Origin: JABMMZ01 sp044368575
GTDB taxonomy: Bacteria > Bacteroidota > Bacteroidia > NS11-12g > UBA955
NCBI GenBank assembly: GCA_044368575.1
Contig: JBIPPH010000006.1
Location: 1 to 64,000, forward strand
Reading direction: 5' to 3'
Length of the DNA: 64,000 nt
Positions 33,809 to 42,670 of this stretch are shown one piece after another. The notes beneath the pieces were generated by a model, which was not told the origin of the DNA, made no database searches, and saw only the letters and a list, made by a program, of their open reading frames with translations. The translations under genes and the position numbers were made by a program. How positions within the stretch are numbered: position 1 is the first letter of the stretch; the number at the start of each line of letters is the position of its first letter.

Positions 33809-35118
33809 GGAGCTAAGTGGCCAAATAAATCAAACGATTCAGCACTGTCTATTACAATATTAGCAAAATCGCCAATACGAACAAATTGATCTTGTGCTTT
33901 CACTAAGACTTCATTATCCACTTCAGGTGAATCAGCTTCTGTTCTGCCAACAAAGTACTCGCCTTCTTTTCGATCAAAAAGGACTTTGAGTGTTTGTCCG
34001 ATTTTTTTCTGATTTTTCTTAAAAGAAATTTCTTCTTGAAGTGCCATCAACGCTTCTGCTCTTTGTTGTTTAACTTCAGCAGGAATATTGTCTTCAAGCG
34101 TATAGGCATGCGTATTTTCCTCATGAGAATACGTGAAAACCCCTAAGCGGTCAAATTCAAAGTCTTGAATGAATTGTTTTAGCGCCTCAAAATCTTCCTC
34201 TGTTTCGCCCGGATGACCAACCAAAATGGTGGTTCTTAAACTGATGCCAGGCACCTGTTCCTTGATGGTATTTAATAACTCATAGGTTTTGCGACGAGTA
34301 ATACCGCGGCGCATGGCTTTTAACACATTGTCTGAAATGTGCTGAACAGGAATATCAAGGTATTTACAAATATTGGCTTTGTTGGCCATTACTGGTAAAA
34401 TATCTTCAGGGAATTGAGAAGGGTAGGCGTAATGTAAGCGAATCCATTCCAAGCCTTTTACTTCAGATAAGGCTTCCAACAAGTCTTTCAATTTGCGTTC
34501 GCCGTATAAATCAATGCCATAGTAAGTGCTTTCTTGAGCAATGAGCATGATTTCTTTTGTGCCATGTTTGACTAGGTTCTCGGCTTCAAGAACAATTTGT
34601 TCAATGGGTTTACTTACATGTCCACCACGCATTAAAGGAATAGCACAAAAGGCACATGGTCTATTACAACCTTCGCTGATTTTTAAATAGGCATAATGCG
34701 TAGGCGTGGTCGTCAATCGTTCGCCAATTAATTCATGTTTGTAGTCTGCCCCTAAAGTTTTTAATAAATTAGGCAATTCTAAAGTACCAAAAAAAGCATC
34801 CACTTGAGGGATTTCATTTTCTAGTTCGTCTTTGTAACGGTGCGATAAACAACCAGTCACAAATACTTTATCAATACGTCCAGCTTCTTTTTCATCAACA
34901 TAAGCCAGAATGGTATCAATGCTTTCTTGTTTGGCATTGTCTATAAACCCACAAGTATTGATGACTACAATATTGGCATCGTTCTTTTGGGATTCATGAG
35001 TGGCTTCAATAGCATTGCCTTTCAGCTGACTCAATAACACCTCACTGTCTACTAAATTCTTGCTGCAACCTAGGGTTACAATGTTGATTTTGTTGGGTTT
35101 AAGGGTTTTTGTTTTCAT
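33805..35118 (-). CDS. rimO: Ribosomal protein S12 methylthiotransferase
   Basis: Radical SAM enzyme that methylthiolates an Asp in ribosomal protein S12. The 437-residue product has the N-terminal UPF0004 domain with NIVTLGCSKNLVDSE, VINTCGFI and a third Cys in VTGCLSHRY, the radical SAM site CNRPCAFC, and a C-terminal TRAM domain. RimO rather than MiaB is indicated by GCSKNLVDSE and IPLMRGGHVSK. Six bases downstream of ftsY. Confidence 0.94.
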   Translation of the reverse strand: MKTKTLKPNKINIVTLGCSKNLVDSEVLLSQLKGNAIEATHESQKNDANIVVINTCGFIDNAKQESIDTILAYVDEKEAGRIDKVFVTGCLSHRYKDELENEIPQVDAFFGTLELPNLLKTLGADYKHELIGERLTTTPTHYAYLKISEGCNRPCAFCAIPLMRGGHVSKPIEQIVLEAENLVKHGTKEIMLIAQESTYYGIDLYGERKLKDLLEALSEVKGLEWIRLHYAYPSQFPEDILPVMANKANICKYLDIPVQHISDNVLKAMRRGITRRKTYELLNTIKEQVPGISLRTTILVGHPGETEEDFEALKQFIQDFEFDRLGVFTYSHEENTHAYTLEDNIPAEVKQQRAEALMALQEEISFKKNQKKIGQTLKVLFDRKEGEYFVGRTEADSPEVDNEVLVKAQDQFVRIGDFANIVIDSAESFDLFGHLAP

Positions 35119-35123
35119 GAAAT

Positions 35124-36089
35124 TTACACCTCAAAAAGTGAATTAACAAAGGCTTTTGGTTCAAATATCTGAATGTCTTCAATGCCTTCTCCTACACCAA
35201 TATAACGCACTGGAATTTTAAATTGATCACTCACGCCAAGCACCACACCACCTTTGGCTGTGCCGTCTAATTTTGTTAAGGCTAATGAACTGACTTCAGT
35301 GGCTGCAGTAAAATGTTTAGCTTGTTCAAAAGCATTCTGACCAGTTGAAGCATCTAATACCAACATCACATCATTTGGTGCTGACTCAATTACTTTGGCC
35401 ATAACCCTTTTGATTTTACTCAACTCATTCATGAGGTTGATTTTATTGTGCAAACGTCCGGCAGTATCAATAATTACGATGTCGAAGCCTTCGTTTTTGG
35501 CTTTCTCTAGAGCTTCATAGGCTACAGCAGACGGATCCGCTTGCATGCCTTTAGAGAAAAAACTACAATTAACCCTTTGGCTCCATATCTCTAATTGATC
35601 AACAGCACCTGCTCTGAAGGTATCGCCAGCCGCCAATAATACTTTCTGACCATGTTTTACAAATTGGTTGGCCAATTTACCAATCGTAGTGGTTTTGCCC
35701 ACACCATTAACACCTACTACCATTAGCACATAAGGTTTTTTCTGACCCTTTAAGTCAAAGGTAATATCCTCGGTGGTTTTATTCTCTGTAAGTAAGGTTG
35801 TGATTTCGTCTCTTAACAGTGTGTGAAGCTCATTGGCATTAATGTACTTGTCGCGTTTAACACGGGCTTCAATTCTATCAATGATCTTAAAAGTGGTTTG
35901 AGTGCCAACGTCGCTGCTGATTAGGATTTCTTCAAGTTCATCTAAGAACGCTTCGTCAACAGTTGATTTACCCGCCAGGGCTTTGCCTAATTTTTCGAAA
36001 AAAGAGGTCTTGGTCTTTTCAATGCCTGAAGATGGAGTCGTTGGGCTCTCTTGAGTTTTATTCTTTTTAAAAAAATCAAAAATCGACAT
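35124..36089 (-). CDS. ftsY: Signal recognition particle receptor FtsY
   Basis: GTPase receptor for SRP-dependent membrane targeting. The 321-residue protein has the N domain, then P-loop GVNGVGKTTTIGKLA, GDTFRAGAVDQL, DTAGRLHN, TKLDGTAKGG and GVGEGIEDI. The N-terminal acidic A domain is short (about 25 residues), as usual in Bacteroidota. A terminator at 36107-36131 lies just upstream, so ftsY-rimO-bshC are probably transcribed partly independently of the ribosomal protein genes. Confidence 0.95.
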   Translation of the reverse strand: MSIFDFFKKNKTQESPTTPSSGIEKTKTSFFEKLGKALAGKSTVDEAFLDELEEILISSDVGTQTTFKIIDRIEARVKRDKYINANELHTLLRDEITTLLTENKTTEDITFDLKGQKKPYVLMVVGVNGVGKTTTIGKLANQFVKHGQKVLLAAGDTFRAGAVDQLEIWSQRVNCSFFSKGMQADPSAVAYEALEKAKNEGFDIVIIDTAGRLHNKINLMNELSKIKRVMAKVIESAPNDVMLVLDASTGQNAFEQAKHFTAATEVSSLALTKLDGTAKGGVVLGVSDQFKIPVRYIGVGEGIEDIQIFEPKAFVNSLFEV

Positions 36090-36106
36090 GCTTGTGGCTT
36101 ATGAAT

Positions 36107-36131
36107 AAAAAAGCCCCCGTTTCCGGAGGCT
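36107..36131 (-). terminator. Intrinsic terminator after the rpmB-rpmG-DUF4295 genes
   Basis: Minus strand: AGCCTCCG and CGGGGGCT form an 8-bp stem (one T-G pair) with a GAAA loop, followed by a run of T. It lies about 20 bases after the DUF4295 stop. Confidence 0.8.
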
Positions 36132-36151
36132 AACTTTTATATATGTTTTAA

Positions 36152-36301
36152 TTATTTAAAATAGGTCTTAGCCTCTTCACCACTGATGATCTCTTCTTTA
36201 AAAGAGTATGCACCGTTTTTAGATTTGATGGCTTTAAACACTTTTACGAAGTCTTTACCTTCACCTTCTTTTTTTAATGTTGCAACTACCTTCTTTGCCA
36301 T
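36152..36301 (-). CDS. DUF4295 family small protein
   Basis: A 49-residue basic protein beginning MAKKVVATLKKEGEGKDF and ending EEAKTYFK. It fits DUF4295, a family of about 50 residues that in Bacteroidota is encoded right after rpmG. A ribosome-associated role is suggested by position and charge only. It is separated from rpmG by 7 bases. Confidence 0.85.
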   Translation of the reverse strand: MAKKVVATLKKEGEGKDFVKVFKAIKSKNGAYSFKEEIISGEEAKTYFK

Positions 36302-36308
36302 AATTCAA

Positions 36309-36491
36309 TTATTTAATTTCTTTGTGTAAAGTTACCTTCTTCATGAATGGGTTGTATTTTTTCAACTCGATTCTTTCAGTCGTGTTCTTTTTGTTTTTGG
36401 TTGTGATGTATCTGCTCATGCCAGGAACATTGGTGTTCTTTTGTTCAGTACATTCCAAAATAACTTGTATGCGGTTACCTTTCTTTGCCAT
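36309..36491 (-). CDS. rpmG: 50S ribosomal protein L33
   Basis: A 60-residue ribosomal protein with the L33 pattern MAKKGNRIQVILECTEQK and ending NPFMKKVTLHKEIK. Only one Cys is present, so this is a zinc-free (C-minus) type. Lies between rpmB (2-base gap) and DUF4295. Confidence 0.95.
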   Translation of the reverse strand: MAKKGNRIQVILECTEQKNTNVPGMSRYITTKNKKNTTERIELKKYNPFMKKVTLHKEIK

Positions 36492-36493
36492 GA

Positions 36494-36727
36494 TTATATA
36501 CTTCCTTTTTTGAATACTCTGTTAATTGCTTCAGTGATACCAATTTTGTTAATGGTTCTGATAGCTGAAGTTGATACCCTTAAGGTGATCCATTCACCTG
36601 TTTCTGGGATATAGAAACGCTTATCTTGAAGATTCGCGTGGAATCTACGTTTAGTTTTTCTATTACTGTGAGAAACATTGTTTCCTACCAGCGCTTTTTT
36701 TCCTGTAAGATCACAAACTCTTGACAT
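36494..36727 (-). CDS. rpmB: 50S ribosomal protein L28
   Basis: A 77-residue L28 beginning MSRVCDLTGKKALVGNNVSHS, with NRKTKRRFHANLQ. The start at 36727 gives the normal N-terminus; the longer frame to 36808 runs through the promoter and is rejected. First gene of the ribosomal group. Confidence 0.95.
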   Translation of the reverse strand: MSRVCDLTGKKALVGNNVSHSNRKTKRRFHANLQDKRFYIPETGEWITLRVSTSAIRTINKIGITEAINRVFKKGSI

Positions 36728-36746
36728 GATTCTAAAATTGGGAGTG

Positions 36747-36779
36747 CAAAGGTAGGGGCAAAGGGCCTTAAAATCCAAA
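36747..36779 (-). promoter_or_regulatory. Promoter of the rpmB operon
   Basis: Minus strand: TTTG at 36779-36776, a 21-base spacer, and TACCTTTG at 36754-36747. Predicted RNA start is about 13 bases upstream of the rpmB ATG. Confidence 0.7.
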
Positions 36780-36823
36780 TGTTTTTCAAAAAAAATACAA
36801 AAACCCAATAAAATGTAGCTTCT

Positions 36824-37987
36824 TCACGGATAGAGTAAGTAAGCTTTTCGCATGTTATTGTAGGTTTTTAGCTCATTTTGCCAACTGTTTCTTATGGATT
36901 CTGCAGTTTGCCCAGCAATGATTTGTTGCCTGAGTTTTGAGGTCCCAGCTAGTTTGTCTAAAAAATCATTGAAAAAGGCAGGTTTGTTTTTACTCAGTTG
37001 GTAAGACATGATCAACCAATCTAAGTTGATTTTATTGGCCAAATAGGCTTTGTTAAAGCCATAATCCGTTAAATCAAAACCAGTACAAGGCAGTCCTTGA
37101 AATTTTGGTTTTTCAGCCACACCTGGAATGCTAACTGGTGTGAATTGCCAATTGCCCCAGTCCATTGCCGGCGAACCGAAACATTGATAGGGTTTATTGG
37201 TGCCTTGCCCAATGCTCATTACAGTGCCCTCAAACAGCCCTAGTGAGGGGTATAAATATATGGCACTTTGAGTTTGGAGATTGGGAGAAGGTTTAATCGG
37301 CAAAACATAGGGTGTTTGATGGGTGTAATTCGCACAAGGAATGACTTTTAAGTCACAGATTTTGCCGCCCTTTAACCAGCCTTGACCATTGATCATTTTA
37401 GCCAATTCACCCACTGTGCAACCATGTACCAATGGAATAGGGTGCATTCCCACAAAACTGCGGAATAAGGTGTCTAATACGGGACCATCTACATAATGCC
37501 CATTTGGGTTGGGTCTGTCTAAAACCATTACTGGAATATGGTTTTCTGCCCCAGCTTCCATCATGTAATGCATGGTACTGATATAGGTGTAGTATCTTAC
37601 TCCTACATCTTGAATGTCAAATACAATGAGGTCTATATTGCTCAAATCGGCAGCAGTTGGTTTCTTATGCGAACCGTATAATGAGATGATTTTTAAACCT
37701 GTTTTTTCATCTACGCCATTCTGAACGGTTGTGCCAGCACTTGCATGCCCTCTGAAGCCGTGTTCAGGCGCAAACAAAACGCCAATATTTACCTTTAAAC
37801 GCAGAAGAGAGTCAACCAAATGTGTAGAGCCAATGGTGCTGGTCTGATTGACGACTAAGGCTATGCGTTTGTTCTGTAATTCAGGTAAATACAATTGACT
37901 ACGCTCTGCCCCAGTCTGAATTTGGGCATTGGCCAAAGTGGCGCCAAATAGTAAACATAAAAAAAAGCAGTATACCTTTTGGGGCAT
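36824..37987 (-). CDS. NamZ-like exo-beta-N-acetylmuramidase (DUF1343)
   Basis: A 387-residue exported protein of the DUF1343 family, in which NamZ (GH171) removes MurNAc from the non-reducing end of murein fragments. Seen: signal peptide ending LANA, then QIQTGAE; the conserved blocks ALVVNQTS, FAPEHGFRG, VFDIQDVGVRYYTYISTM, LDRPNP, LVHGCTVGELA and GTNKPYQCFG. The ATG at 37987 gives a proper signal peptide; a farther GTG exists at 38023. The start codon lies within a terminator-like hairpin. Role: cell-wall recycling or turnover. Confidence 0.85.
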   Translation of the reverse strand: MPQKVYCFFLCLLFGATLANAQIQTGAERSQLYLPELQNKRIALVVNQTSTIGSTHLVDSLLRLKVNIGVLFAPEHGFRGHASAGTTVQNGVDEKTGLKIISLYGSHKKPTAADLSNIDLIVFDIQDVGVRYYTYISTMHYMMEAGAENHIPVMVLDRPNPNGHYVDGPVLDTLFRSFVGMHPIPLVHGCTVGELAKMINGQGWLKGGKICDLKVIPCANYTHQTPYVLPIKPSPNLQTQSAIYLYPSLGLFEGTVMSIGQGTNKPYQCFGSPAMDWGNWQFTPVSIPGVAEKPKFQGLPCTGFDLTDYGFNKAYLANKINLDWLIMSYQLSKNKPAFFNDFLDKLAGTSKLRQQIIAGQTAESIRNSWQNELKTYNNMRKAYLLYP

Positions 37988-37992
37988 ACTGC
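37959..37992 (-). terminator. Intrinsic terminator after the RND gene, overlapping the NamZ start codon
   Basis: Minus strand: GCAGTATGCC pairs with GGTATACTGC (10 bp including one G-U pair in RNA) around a six-base loop, followed by eight T. It lies 31 bases past the RND stop. The ATG of the NamZ-like gene is in the 5' arm and the T-run encodes Phe codons of its signal peptide. Confidence 0.75.
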
Positions 37993-38022
37993 AATGATAA
38001 TGATTTTTTAGGAGTCTAAGCA

Positions 38023-41000
38023 CTAATAGTCTAAATGGCCGTAGTCAATTTTTTCCCCTTTAATTTTGAGGATCAACTGAAGCACTAAGACTAAGAATGG
38101 CACATAAACTAAGGCAGTTGATAGACCAAAATGCTCAAGTACTTTGATTGATTTGCGTTTTAAACGTTCAGTAATTAAGTACATTGATGGAATCAACAAC
38201 AAGGTTAAAACAGTGGCAAACAATAAGCCAAAAATCATTGTCCAACTTAATGGTCCAAAAAACATTACACTGTCTCCACCAAAATAAATTTTAGGATCTA
38301 AATGGGTAAACAAGGTTTCAAAGTTGATATTCAAACCCACTGCTAATGGAATTAATCCCAATATGGCGGCGGTTGCTGTTAAAATTACTGGGGTCATTCT
38401 GGTTTTACCAGCTTCTACAGTAGCATCAAATAAATTGGCTCCTGAAGCTCTTGAGAATTCAGCAAATTCAACCAATAAGATACCATTTCTAACCACAATA
38501 CCTCCTAGTGCTACAATACCTATACCCGTCATTACAATACTCATGTCCATTTTAAAGATAGAAACCCCTAAAATAACACCAATGATACTGAATATGATTT
38601 CCGATAAGATAATGATTGGTTTGCCTATAGAGTTGAATAAACCAACTAATACCAATAACATTAAGCCTACAGCAATCAACATGGCATTGCCTAAAAAGGC
38701 CATAGTGCTTTGTTGTTCCTCTTTATCGCCAGAAAATTTAATGCTTACACTGCCTTTTGCTTGGAATTGGTCCATTATCCCTTGAACCTTATTCACTACT
38801 TCATTTGGATTAAAGCCCTCTTTCACATCAGAAGATAAAGTAATTACACGCTTGTCGTTTTTACGTTTGATGCCTGCATATGTATAGTCGTAACGGATGT
38901 TACAAACAGATGAAATTGGCACGCTTCTTACCATACCGCCCATGTTCATATCTCTGTATGTGATTTTTAAGTTACGAATGGTTTCAATGTCGCCACGTTG
39001 ATCGGCTTGAAGTCTTAATTGAATAGGATATTCATCGTCAACATCTCTGAATTTAGAAGCTTCAGCACCATACACTGATCCACGAATTTCCATTGCCAAT
39101 TGTGCCGCAGAAATACCTTCTCGCATGGCGCGTTCTCTGTCAATGTCAAAAACTATCTCAGGCTTATTGCTCACAAAGTCTGACTTTAAATTAGCAACAC
39201 CAGGCACATTTGCATCAGAAATAAATTTCTTTAAACGATTGGCATTGTCCACTAATTCATCGAAGTCTTCGCCAATAATTTCAATTGACACCGGTTTAGG
39301 TGTGGGCGGCCCACTTTGCTCTTTGTTGACAACGATATCGGCAGATGGTATATTCCATTTAAGGGCTTGTAATTGTTTTAAAATATCATTGGTTGAAGCC
39401 CCATTACGCTTTGAAAACTCTACAAAAGCTATTGCAATTTTACCTTTGTTTGGATAGGCGTTTTGATCGCCATCTTGAGGGTCAGTTACACCTATAGTCA
39501 CATTGCTAATCATAGATTCTACCATAGGGTTGTTTTTGCCAACTACGGTATATACCTTTTCCTCTACTTGGCGCATGACTTGATTGGTAATATCAGGATT
39601 TGTACCCTCAGGTAGTTTTACATAAACATAAATATTGTTTGGGTCTCCATTAGGGAAGAAAACCACATTGGGTTGTCTGATTTTAAATAATGCAATAGAG
39701 GCAATGAATAAGACCAATACATAGGCCAATGGTCTCCAAGGTTTTTTTAGACACCACAACAAAACTTTAGTATAGCGTTCAATGAAGTTAGGCCATATTC
39801 TTTCTTGCCAAGCATCAATTAATTTGTACAACCACAAACGGTTCAATAACAAGAATGCGGCTAAGAAAACAATAAAATTACCAATGCCCACATGGCCACT
39901 TAGGTAGGCTATTAAAGCCACAACAGCGTACAATACCAAACGCATTTTTGTCTTTTTGTTGAGTTTGCCATGGTTTTGATTTTCAACTTCTTTGGTAGTC
40001 ATAAAATCAACAGCAAATACAGGGTTGATGATATAAGCTACAAATAAGGAGGCCAATAATGAAATAATAAGCGTTACCGGTAGGAAGTACATAAACTTAC
40101 CAATAATACCAGTCCAGAAGGCCAATGGAATAAATGGCGCAAGTGTAGTTATCGTTCCAGAAAGCACTGGCATAAATACTTCACCAACAGCCATTTTTGC
40201 TGCGGTTTTAATGTCGCGTTTGCCATCACCAAATAGTCTGTGTGTATTTTCAATTACAACGATAGCATCATCCACAACAATCCCCAAAGCCAAAATAAAT
40301 GAGAACAACACAATCATGTTGAATGAAAAATCAATGCTAGGCATAATCAAGAAGGCAATAAACATTGATAATGGCACAGATAAAGCAACGAACAAAGCGT
40401 TGGTTACACCCATAAAGAACATAAGCACCAAGGTTACTAAAATGAAACCAATGATGATGGTGTTAATGAGGTCATGTAACATGGTTTTGGTTTTGGTACT
40501 TTGATCACCTGTAACATTGATATCGACTCCTTGAGGAAAATCAGTGGCCTTCATATCTTTGATGATGGCATCAATTTTTTCCGAGGCTTCAATGAGATTT
40601 TCTCCAGATCGCTTAATAATATTTAAGGTGATTACATTCTTACCACTTGAACTTGAATAGCTTTCTTTTTCTTTAAAACCATCAACTACTTGCGCAAAAT
40701 CTTTCACAAATAATTTAGCCCCACCTTGAGAATTAACAACTATGTTTTCGATTTCTTTTGGTGTTTTAAATTCACTCTTAATACTCAGGGTAGGTTTCAT
40801 GCCTTCAATTGGCACTGTGCCACCTGTAATGGTTAAGTTTTCATTTGCAATTGCCCTTTGAATATCTCCAATGCTTAATTGTGCAGCTTGTAATTTATAG
40901 GCATCAATATTCACTTGGATTTCGCGTTCAGGTGCGCCAATCATTTTTACCTCATTGATCTCACTCAAACCTTCAATTCTGTCACTTAAATCTTCGGCAT

Positions 41001-41487
41001 ATTGCTTTAATTGTTTGAGGTCATATTTACCAGAAACATTAACATACATGATGGGTATTTCAGAGAAGGCTATCTCTTTAATCATCGGCTCGCGGGTTAA
41101 GGTTGGTGGCATTTCACCTCGCGCTTCATCAACCGCATCTTTTACTTTTTGTTTAGCAACTGCTACATCAATTGTTGTGTGAAACTCCACTACAATAACA
41201 GATACGTCTTGCATTGAGGTAGAGTTGAATTTTTTAATACCAGAAATGGATTTTAAGCGCTTTTCTATAGGCTTAGTAATTGTGTTTTCAATGTTGGTAG
41301 GAGAGTTGCCGCCATTGACTGTACTGATGTAAATTGTTGGCACAGTAATGTCTGGGAAGTTCTCTTTTGGTAAAGCCTTATAGGCCATTATACCAGTTAT
41401 GGTCAAGATGATGGTGATCAAGTAAATCGTGATCTTATTATCTATGGCCCAACTAGAGGGTTTAAATTCTTTGAATGGATGATTCAT
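38023..41487 (-). CDS. RND-type efflux transporter (AcrB/HAE1-like permease)
   Basis: Inner membrane proton-driven exporter of 1154 residues. The N-terminus has IDNKITIYLITIILTITG and FPDITVPTI; the proton-relay Asp pair is in GIVVDDAIVVIENT. Two porter/docking repeats and the C-terminal half with GGIVVRNGILLVEFA are present. Unlike AcrB, there are two extra hydrophobic segments between the two halves (about residues 515-550) and one after TM12 (about 1118-1140). It follows the adaptor gene, with tolC-like and tetR genes upstream, so this is a complete tripartite pump operon. Substrate unknown. Confidence 0.93.
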   Translation of the reverse strand: MNHPFKEFKPSSWAIDNKITIYLITIILTITGIMAYKALPKENFPDITVPTIYISTVNGGNSPTNIENTITKPIEKRLKSISGIKKFNSTSMQDVSVIVVEFHTTIDVAVAKQKVKDAVDEARGEMPPTLTREPMIKEIAFSEIPIMYVNVSGKYDLKQLKQYAEDLSDRIEGLSEINEVKMIGAPEREIQVNIDAYKLQAAQLSIGDIQRAIANENLTITGGTVPIEGMKPTLSIKSEFKTPKEIENIVVNSQGGAKLFVKDFAQVVDGFKEKESYSSSSGKNVITLNIIKRSGENLIEASEKIDAIIKDMKATDFPQGVDINVTGDQSTKTKTMLHDLINTIIIGFILVTLVLMFFMGVTNALFVALSVPLSMFIAFLIMPSIDFSFNMIVLFSFILALGIVVDDAIVVIENTHRLFGDGKRDIKTAAKMAVGEVFMPVLSGTITTLAPFIPLAFWTGIIGKFMYFLPVTLIISLLASLFVAYIINPVFAVDFMTTKEVENQNHGKLNKKTKMRLVLYAVVALIAYLSGHVGIGNFIVFLAAFLLLNRLWLYKLIDAWQERIWPNFIERYTKVLLWCLKKPWRPLAYVLVLFIASIALFKIRQPNVVFFPNGDPNNIYVYVKLPEGTNPDITNQVMRQVEEKVYTVVGKNNPMVESMISNVTIGVTDPQDGDQNAYPNKGKIAIAFVEFSKRNGASTNDILKQLQALKWNIPSADIVVNKEQSGPPTPKPVSIEIIGEDFDELVDNANRLKKFISDANVPGVANLKSDFVSNKPEIVFDIDRERAMREGISAAQLAMEIRGSVYGAEASKFRDVDDEYPIQLRLQADQRGDIETIRNLKITYRDMNMGGMVRSVPISSVCNIRYDYTYAGIKRKNDKRVITLSSDVKEGFNPNEVVNKVQGIMDQFQAKGSVSIKFSGDKEEQQSTMAFLGNAMLIAVGLMLLVLVGLFNSIGKPIIILSEIIFSIIGVILGVSIFKMDMSIVMTGIGIVALGGIVVRNGILLVEFAEFSRASGANLFDATVEAGKTRMTPVILTATAAILGLIPLAVGLNINFETLFTHLDPKIYFGGDSVMFFGPLSWTMIFGLLFATVLTLLLIPSMYLITERLKRKSIKVLEHFGLSTALVYVPFLVLVLQLILKIKGEKIDYGHLDY

Positions 41488-41515
41488 GCTTTTAAGTCAA
41501 TAATTAGTACTTGAT

Positions 41516-42643
41516 TTATTTTAAGCTGATAGGGTCGCCATCATTGATTAAGTCATAGCCTTCAATAATGAGTAAATCGCCATCTGTTACACCATTTTCT
41601 GTGCCTGAAATAATTTCAGCCAACCCATTATACTCTTTGCCTACTAGCACTTTTTTCTTAACTGCTTTACCATTTTTAGCAATCAATACATAGCTTTCCT
41701 CAACCCCTTTTTGTATGAATTTAACTGGTATAACAATAGTTGGTTTTATTGAAACATAATCCTTAATTTTTAGTTTAGCCACCATGTTTGGTCTAAGGTT
41801 TTTGTTATTTGCTAAAGGCACTTCAACAGTAAATGTTCTTGACATTGGGTTGATAGACTTAGAAGCATAACTTACTTTGGCCGAAATAGAGTCATTAATA
41901 TCAGGGAAAAAGATTTGAACTGTATTGCCTTCCTTAATGCGGTTTGAGTAGGTCTCAGCTAATTCGGCTTTAACTTTTAAATGAGAGAAGTTGACCACAT
42001 TAATGGCTGCCAATCCTGGCGCAACAGTTTGACCCACTTTTACATTAACCGCATCTACAGTGCCGTTAATAGGTGAAATGATTTTAGTCATTCTGATTTG
42101 CTCACGCATTAAACCAACCTTTTTTTCTAAACTTAATTTATTGGTTTTAGCTTGTAAAAATTGCAATTCTGTACCAATGTTTTGGTTCCATAAATTTTGT
42201 TGCTTAATGAAAATTTGAGTCACTAAGTTTAAGTTTGTTTCTAAATCAGATAATTGTTGCAACATGGTGCTGGCATCTGTTTCAGCTAATACTTGACCTT
42301 TGCTCACTTCATCGCCTGGTTTTACTCTAATTTGGGTAATCATGCCTGGCATTTGAGAAGACACTGCTACAGATTGATCAGCATCTACTTTGCCTTGTAT
42401 ATCAATATAAGTTTCAAAGGTTGAGCTGGCAATTGCTTGAGTTTTAATATCAATAGCCTCTATGCTGGTTTTCTTGCTGGTATCTAATTTTGCAATTTCC
42501 AGTTCGAGCGCTTTAATTTTTTCTTCAAGTTTGCTTTGTTCTTTTTTAAGTTCCTCAAGCGATTTCTTCTTTGATTCAAGAGAAGAAGCGTTACAAGCAA
42601 CCAATAAAATGGCAATGAACGTAGTTTGGATAATGGTCTTCAT
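41516..42643 (-). CDS. RND efflux periplasmic adaptor (membrane fusion protein)
   Basis: A 375-residue lipoprotein adaptor with lipobox LVACN. Immediately after comes a short coiled coil (about residues 22-55, SLEELKKEQSKLEEKIKALE), then the lipoyl half-motif QMPGMITQIRVKPGDEVSKGQVLAETD, the alpha-hairpin, the second half IISPINGTVDAVNVKVGQ and a beta-barrel domain. It connects the RND permease with the TolC-like channel. The extra N-terminal coiled coil is common in Bacteroidota adaptors. Confidence 0.92.
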   Translation of the reverse strand: MKTIIQTTFIAILLVACNASSLESKKKSLEELKKEQSKLEEKIKALELEIAKLDTSKKTSIEAIDIKTQAIASSTFETYIDIQGKVDADQSVAVSSQMPGMITQIRVKPGDEVSKGQVLAETDASTMLQQLSDLETNLNLVTQIFIKQQNLWNQNIGTELQFLQAKTNKLSLEKKVGLMREQIRMTKIISPINGTVDAVNVKVGQTVAPGLAAINVVNFSHLKVKAELAETYSNRIKEGNTVQIFFPDINDSISAKVSYASKSINPMSRTFTVEVPLANNKNLRPNMVAKLKIKDYVSIKPTIVIPVKFIQKGVEESYVLIAKNGKAVKKKVLVGKEYNGLAEIISGTENGVTDGDLLIIEGYDLINDGDPISLK

Positions 42644-42670
42644 GTGAAGTGTATTTGTAATGGGTTATGG

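Noticed and set aside
38324..38785. Plus-strand 153-residue frame
   Set aside because: Antisense of the RND transporter; no promoter or family signature, and the repetitive composition reflects the opposite membrane codons.
42636..42645. Palindrome CTTCATGAAG at the adaptor gene start
   Set aside because: No loop and only 10 bp, containing ATG; likely chance.
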